From: an uncultured Porphyromonadaceae bacterium
GTDB lineage: Bacteria > Bacteroidota > Bacteroidia > Bacteroidales > Muribaculaceae
Direction of reading: 5' to 3'
Length of the DNA: 64,000 nt
Assembly: GCA_900541555.1 (NCBI GenBank)
Contig: UQKE01000001.1
Span: 1-64,000, forward strand
Shown here: positions 61,201 through 64,000 of the stretch, piece after piece
Layout of the letters: every line of letters starts with the position of its first letter
Numbering within the stretch: the first letter of the stretch is position 1
Translations under genes and position numbers: made by a program
The notes under the pieces: model-generated
Database searches by the model: none
Told to the model about the DNA's origin: nothing
Seen by the model: the letters and a program-made list of their open reading frames with translations, nothing else

Positions 61201-61525
61201 AGGCTACAAGCTTTATGCAACGGGCGGAACATACAAGTATCTTGCCGACAATAATATTCCTGCGGAGCATGTGTATTGGCCAAGCGAAGAGGGAATGCAA
61301 CCGCAAGCGTTGGACTTGCTTCACAACAAGCAAGTGGAGTTGGTAGTGAACATCCCTAAAAATTTAAGCAGCAAAGAATTGAGCAATGGCTATAAAATCC
61401 GTCGCGCGGCAATCGACTTGAATATTCCGTTGGTGACGAATGCCCGTTTGGCATCGGCATTTGTCGATGCGATTTGCAAATACACGATGGACGATATTGA
61501 AATCAAATCTTGGGACGAATATTAG
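58292..61525 (+). CDS. carB: Carbamoyl-phosphate synthase large subunit
   Basis: A 1077-residue subunit with two ATP-grasp halves ([24 protein letters not shown] and [21 protein letters not shown]), the oligomerisation region, the second ATP-grasp half ([35 protein letters not shown]) and a C-terminal allosteric MGS domain (ending near WDEY). It makes carbamoyl phosphate from bicarbonate, ammonia and two ATP. Length is normal. A C1 peptidase gene starts 12 bases after the stop and may be co-transcribed. Confidence 0.97.
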   Translation: [1077 protein letters not shown]

Positions 61526-61537
61526 AATTATACTGTT

Positions 61538-62743
61538 ATGAATAAATTATCATTGATTTTGTGCGCGGCGTTTGTGTCGTCGGCAGCAATGGCTTCTGCT
61601 GCGGAAAAAGAAGAAGCTCAGCAAGACACGGCTTTTGTCTTTACCGACGTGAAGGTGAATCCGACCACTTCCGTGAAGGACCAACACATGTCGGGGACAT
61701 GCTGGAGTTTTTCCGGGTTGTCGTTTTTGGAAGATGAATTGCTGAAAAATGGCAAAGGCGAATACGATTTGTCGGAAATGTTTGTGGTAAGGCAATGCTA
61801 TATCGACAAAGCAATTAATTTTGTTCGCTACTATGGAAAAACCAATTTTGGAGAGGGTGGCGGTTTGCTCGACATTCCGTATGTCTACAACAAGTATGGC
61901 ATGGTTCCGGAATCAGCATACAATGGATTGCAATATGGCGAGGAAAAACATAATCATGGAGAATTGGCGGCCGTATTGACTGCCTATCTTAACGAGATTG
62001 TAAAAAATCCGAACGATAAGCTGTCCACTGCTTGGCTCAACGGTTACATCGGCATCCTCGACGCTTACCTCGGCAAAGCGCCGGAAACATTTGAATACAA
62101 TGGCAAAACCTATACGCCGAAAAGCTTCGCGCAAGAACTCGGTTTGGACATGAACGATTATCTGCCTGTCACTTCATTCTCTCACCATGATTTTTACAAG
62201 CCGTTTGTGCTCGAAGTGCCCGACAACTGGGACCACGGTTTGTACTACAATGTGCCAATGGAAGAAATGCAGCAGATTGTCGACAACGCCATCGAAAAAG
62301 GTTATACGGTGCTTTGGGCAGCCGACGTGAGTGAAAAAGGTTTCAAATGGTACGACGGAGTAGCATTGATGCCGAAAGTAGACAGAAACAAGGCAAAAGA
62401 AGGCACGGAATTGTCGCGCTGGGTGAAATTGAAAGATTCTGAAAAAGAAGATGAAATGTACGATTTCAAGGGCCCGGTAGAAGAAATAGAAGTAACGCAA
62501 GAGTCTCGCCAACTAGGTTTCGACAATTATGAAACTACCGACGACCACGGCATGGTGATTGTCGGAACGGCTGTCGACCAAAAAGGAAATAAATACTACA
62601 AGGTGAAAAACTCGTGGGATTCGGAGCAGGTATACGACGGCTATTTCTACATTTCGATGCCGTATTTCCTTGCGAAGACAATGAGCATCATGGTGAATAA
62701 GGATGCTGTTCCTTCTGAGATCCTTGGCAAATTGAACATGTAG
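61538..62743 (+). CDS. Exported C1-family cysteine peptidase (bleomycin hydrolase-like)
   Basis: A 401-residue peptidase of the papain clan C1B. A signal peptide (MNKLSLILCAAFVSSAAMASA) precedes the mature enzyme. The catalytic set is Gln49 (oxyanion), Cys55 in MSGTCWSFSG, His337 in TDDHGMVIVG and Asn358 in KVKNSWDSE. Cytosolic homologues (PepC, bleomycin hydrolase) are aminopeptidases; this exported form probably trims peptides in the periplasm. It lies 12 bases after carB, an apparently unrelated partner, and is followed by a terminator-like hairpin. Confidence 0.88.
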   Translation: MNKLSLILCAAFVSSAAMASAAEKEEAQQDTAFVFTDVKVNPTTSVKDQHMSGTCWSFSGLSFLEDELLKNGKGEYDLSEMFVVRQCYIDKAINFVRYYGKTNFGEGGGLLDIPYVYNKYGMVPESAYNGLQYGEEKHNHGELAAVLTAYLNEIVKNPNDKLSTAWLNGYIGILDAYLGKAPETFEYNGKTYTPKSFAQELGLDMNDYLPVTSFSHHDFYKPFVLEVPDNWDHGLYYNVPMEEMQQIVDNAIEKGYTVLWAADVSEKGFKWYDGVALMPKVDRNKAKEGTELSRWVKLKDSEKEDEMYDFKGPVEEIEVTQESRQLGFDNYETTDDHGMVIVGTAVDQKGNKYYKVKNSWDSEQVYDGYFYISMPYFLAKTMSIMVNKDAVPSEILGKLNM

Positions 62744-62768
62744 GGATATTCTTGAAATATAAGTTTGC

Positions 62769-62812
62769 AGCTCCCTCTGTCGTTATTTGTGGCGGAGGGA
62801 GCTATGTTTTTG
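62769..62812 (+). terminator. Terminator after the C1 peptidase gene
   Basis: AGCTCCCTC (62769-62777) and GAGGGAGCT (62795-62803) form a 9-bp GC-rich stem with a 17-base loop and are followed by ATGTTTTTG. Confidence 0.7.
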
Positions 62813-62935
62813 TGGATTGAGTTGCCGATACGCGATCGAAATTTTTTATTTTTTGCAAAGGTGTGCTTCATTTTGGCACTTGATGACTTTTACTTTGCAG
62901 CAGAATTGATATTAAACCATTTAATAGTAAGTAGT

Positions 62936-63454
62936 ATGGCAACAAAGAATTGGAACAACGAATTTATGGCTCATGTCTTGGAAGAAGCCGCATGGGAGGA
63001 ATTGTCGCGTGAGTTAGCTTGGAATGAACAGCTGTTGGAAAAGTACAAAGACAAGGTGAGGTGGAAAGAAATTTCTGCCAGTAGAGAAACCCTTTGGACT
63101 GTATCCATGATAGAGAAATTCAAGGACAAAGTCGATTGGGATGAATTTTCAGGTTCCGACAATGAGCACTTGTTCACTGTGGAAAATCTGGAAAAATACA
63201 AAGATTATTGGAAATGGTCTGAATTATCAAGAAATCCTCATGTGAAAATAACTCCCGCGCTTTTGGAACAGTTTGCCGAGTATTGGGATTGGAGCAAAAT
63301 CATAGACTGTTATTATTTGGATAAGCTGTATAGTATGGAGTTTTTGGAGAAATACAAGGATTACATTCCGGCATCTGCACTTCAGTCTTCCTGCTTATGG
63401 GGAAAATTGGTTGAAGACGAAAAGCTACAATTAAAGATGCGTATCCTTTCATAA
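62936..63454 (+). CDS. Trp/Tyr-rich repeat protein upstream of rtcB
   Basis: A 172-residue protein, probably cytoplasmic, from the ATG at 62936; upstream in-frame sequence lacks a good start. It has about five imperfect repeats of 27-30 residues with the pattern (L/F)xEKYKDxVxWxExS, for example LLEKYKDKVRWKEISAS, MIEKFKDKVDWDEFSG and NLEKYKDYWKWSELSRNP. Such repeats are common in Bacteroidales but, as far as I know, unassigned. It lies 6 bases before rtcB, so the two are probably co-transcribed. Confidence 0.7.
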   Translation: MATKNWNNEFMAHVLEEAAWEELSRELAWNEQLLEKYKDKVRWKEISASRETLWTVSMIEKFKDKVDWDEFSGSDNEHLFTVENLEKYKDYWKWSELSRNPHVKITPALLEQFAEYWDWSKIIDCYYLDKLYSMEFLEKYKDYIPASALQSSCLWGKLVEDEKLQLKMRILS

Positions 63455-63460
63455 AACAAA

Positions 63461-64000
63461 ATGAAAACCATAGAAGGCTATAACGTAAAAATCTATACTG
63501 ACCGTATCGAGGACAGTGCAAAAGAGCAAATCAAAGAGTTGCTGTCCATCGATGTGTTCAGCCGATGCAAAATCCGCATCATGCCCGACGTTCACACCGG
63601 TGCCGGTTGTGTAATCGGATTCACCGGAAATTTGGGGGACAAGGTAATCCCCAACATTGTAGGCGTAGACATCGGATGCGGGCTGTTGGTGCAACCGTTT
63701 GTTTGCGTTAAAGAGATTGACTTCCATGCCTTGAACGAGTATATTTTGCAAATCATTCCGTCGGGGCGCAATTTCCGCGACAACAGCTATGCTCAGCTTC
63801 CGCAGAAATATATGGACGTGCATAAGGAAGGCAAAGATATTGTTAAACAATTGCGTTGCTATCGCGAATTGAAAGAGGTCAAAAGGCTCTACCTTTCTAT
63901 CGGGTCGTTGGGCGGCGGAAACCATTTCATCGAATTGGACAAGGATGAAAGTGGCATGACCTATTTGGTGGTACACACCGGAAGTCGTAATCTGGGAAAG
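63461..64000 (+). CDS. rtcB: RtcB family RNA ligase, N-terminal part (runs off window)
   Basis: The first 180 codons of an RtcB ligase, open to the window edge. Signatures: RIMPDVHTGAGCVIGFTG, NIVGVDIGCGLLV with the metal-binding Cys, and YLSIGSLGGGNHFIELDKDESG with a metal-binding His. RtcB joins 3'-phosphate (or 2',3'-cyclic phosphate) and 5'-OH RNA ends with GTP and manganese, used in tRNA repair. The start ATG at 63461 is 6 bases after the preceding gene, whose product may regulate it (inference). Confidence 0.93.
   Translation, partial: MKTIEGYNVKIYTDRIEDSAKEQIKELLSIDVFSRCKIRIMPDVHTGAGCVIGFTGNLGDKVIPNIVGVDIGCGLLVQPFVCVKEIDFHALNEYILQIIPSGRNFRDNSYAQLPQKYMDVHKEGKDIVKQLRCYRELKEVKRLYLSIGSLGGGNHFIELDKDESGMTYLVVHTGSRNLGK

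Overview
The window looks like a chromosomal segment of a Bacteroidota, most likely order Bacteroidales. The evidence is promoter-like boxes of the form TAnnTTTG (some with TTTG about 19-20 bases upstream) just ahead of many genes, few Shine-Dalgarno sites, Bacteroidales-typical neighbours (rpmB-rpmG-DUF4295; ileS-TraR/DksA-lspA-DUF4296; DUF6089-uppS-bamA-ompH-ompH), a GT3-like glycogen synthase beside an alpha-glucan phosphorylase, and an amidase with a C-terminal tail like a type IX secretion sorting domain. I cannot assign a genus. I saw no rRNA, tRNA, CRISPR array, insertion sequence or phage gene.

Layout. 0-3.7 kb: start of a class I fumarase, divergent from a secreted transglutaminase-like protein, then rplY-pth-hslR. 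3.7-9.6 kb: a heavy-metal RND efflux operon with a small His/Cys-rich first gene. 9.6-20.4 kb (minus strand): recQ and recJ, then the ileS-traR/dksA-lspA-DUF4296-unknown operon, then a choloylglycine-hydrolase-family enzyme. 20.5-24.2 kb: a three-gene operon of alpha/beta hydrolase, membrane-fused MurF-like ligase and Ddl. 24.3-27.3 kb: small ribosomal genes, cinA, tsaD. 27.4-32.8 kb: a lone glycosyltransferase and two glycogen enzymes. 33-35.4 kb: a YeiH-type membrane protein, rlmH, a tandem repeat region and rpiB. 35.5-42.4 kb: outer-membrane biogenesis (two OmpH/Skp chaperones, BamA, UppS, a barrel protein, a lipoprotein). 42.4-47 kb: ribD, divergent from prmC-recX-comF, then pyrE and an SRPBCC protein. 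47-53.2 kb: four secreted proteins of unknown joint function (PEGA-repeat, LPP20-like, small secreted, transglutaminase-like). 53.4-57 kb: a TolB-like propeller and a cell-wall amidase. 57.2-62.7 kb: carA-carB and a C1 peptidase. 62.9-64 kb: a Trp-rich repeat protein and the start of rtcB.

Most notable signals. (1) A unit of about 75 bases, containing a covarying hairpin and a complete promoter, is repeated in tandem upstream of rpiB (about four copies) and again upstream of ileS (two copies); the last copy in each array drives the gene. (2) The pyrE leader can fold into a three-way junction. (3) The 47-53 kb envelope cluster and the hydrolase/MurF/Ddl operon are coherent but functionally unexplained gene sets. 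Gene families were recognised by eye from motifs and lengths; no database search was run.
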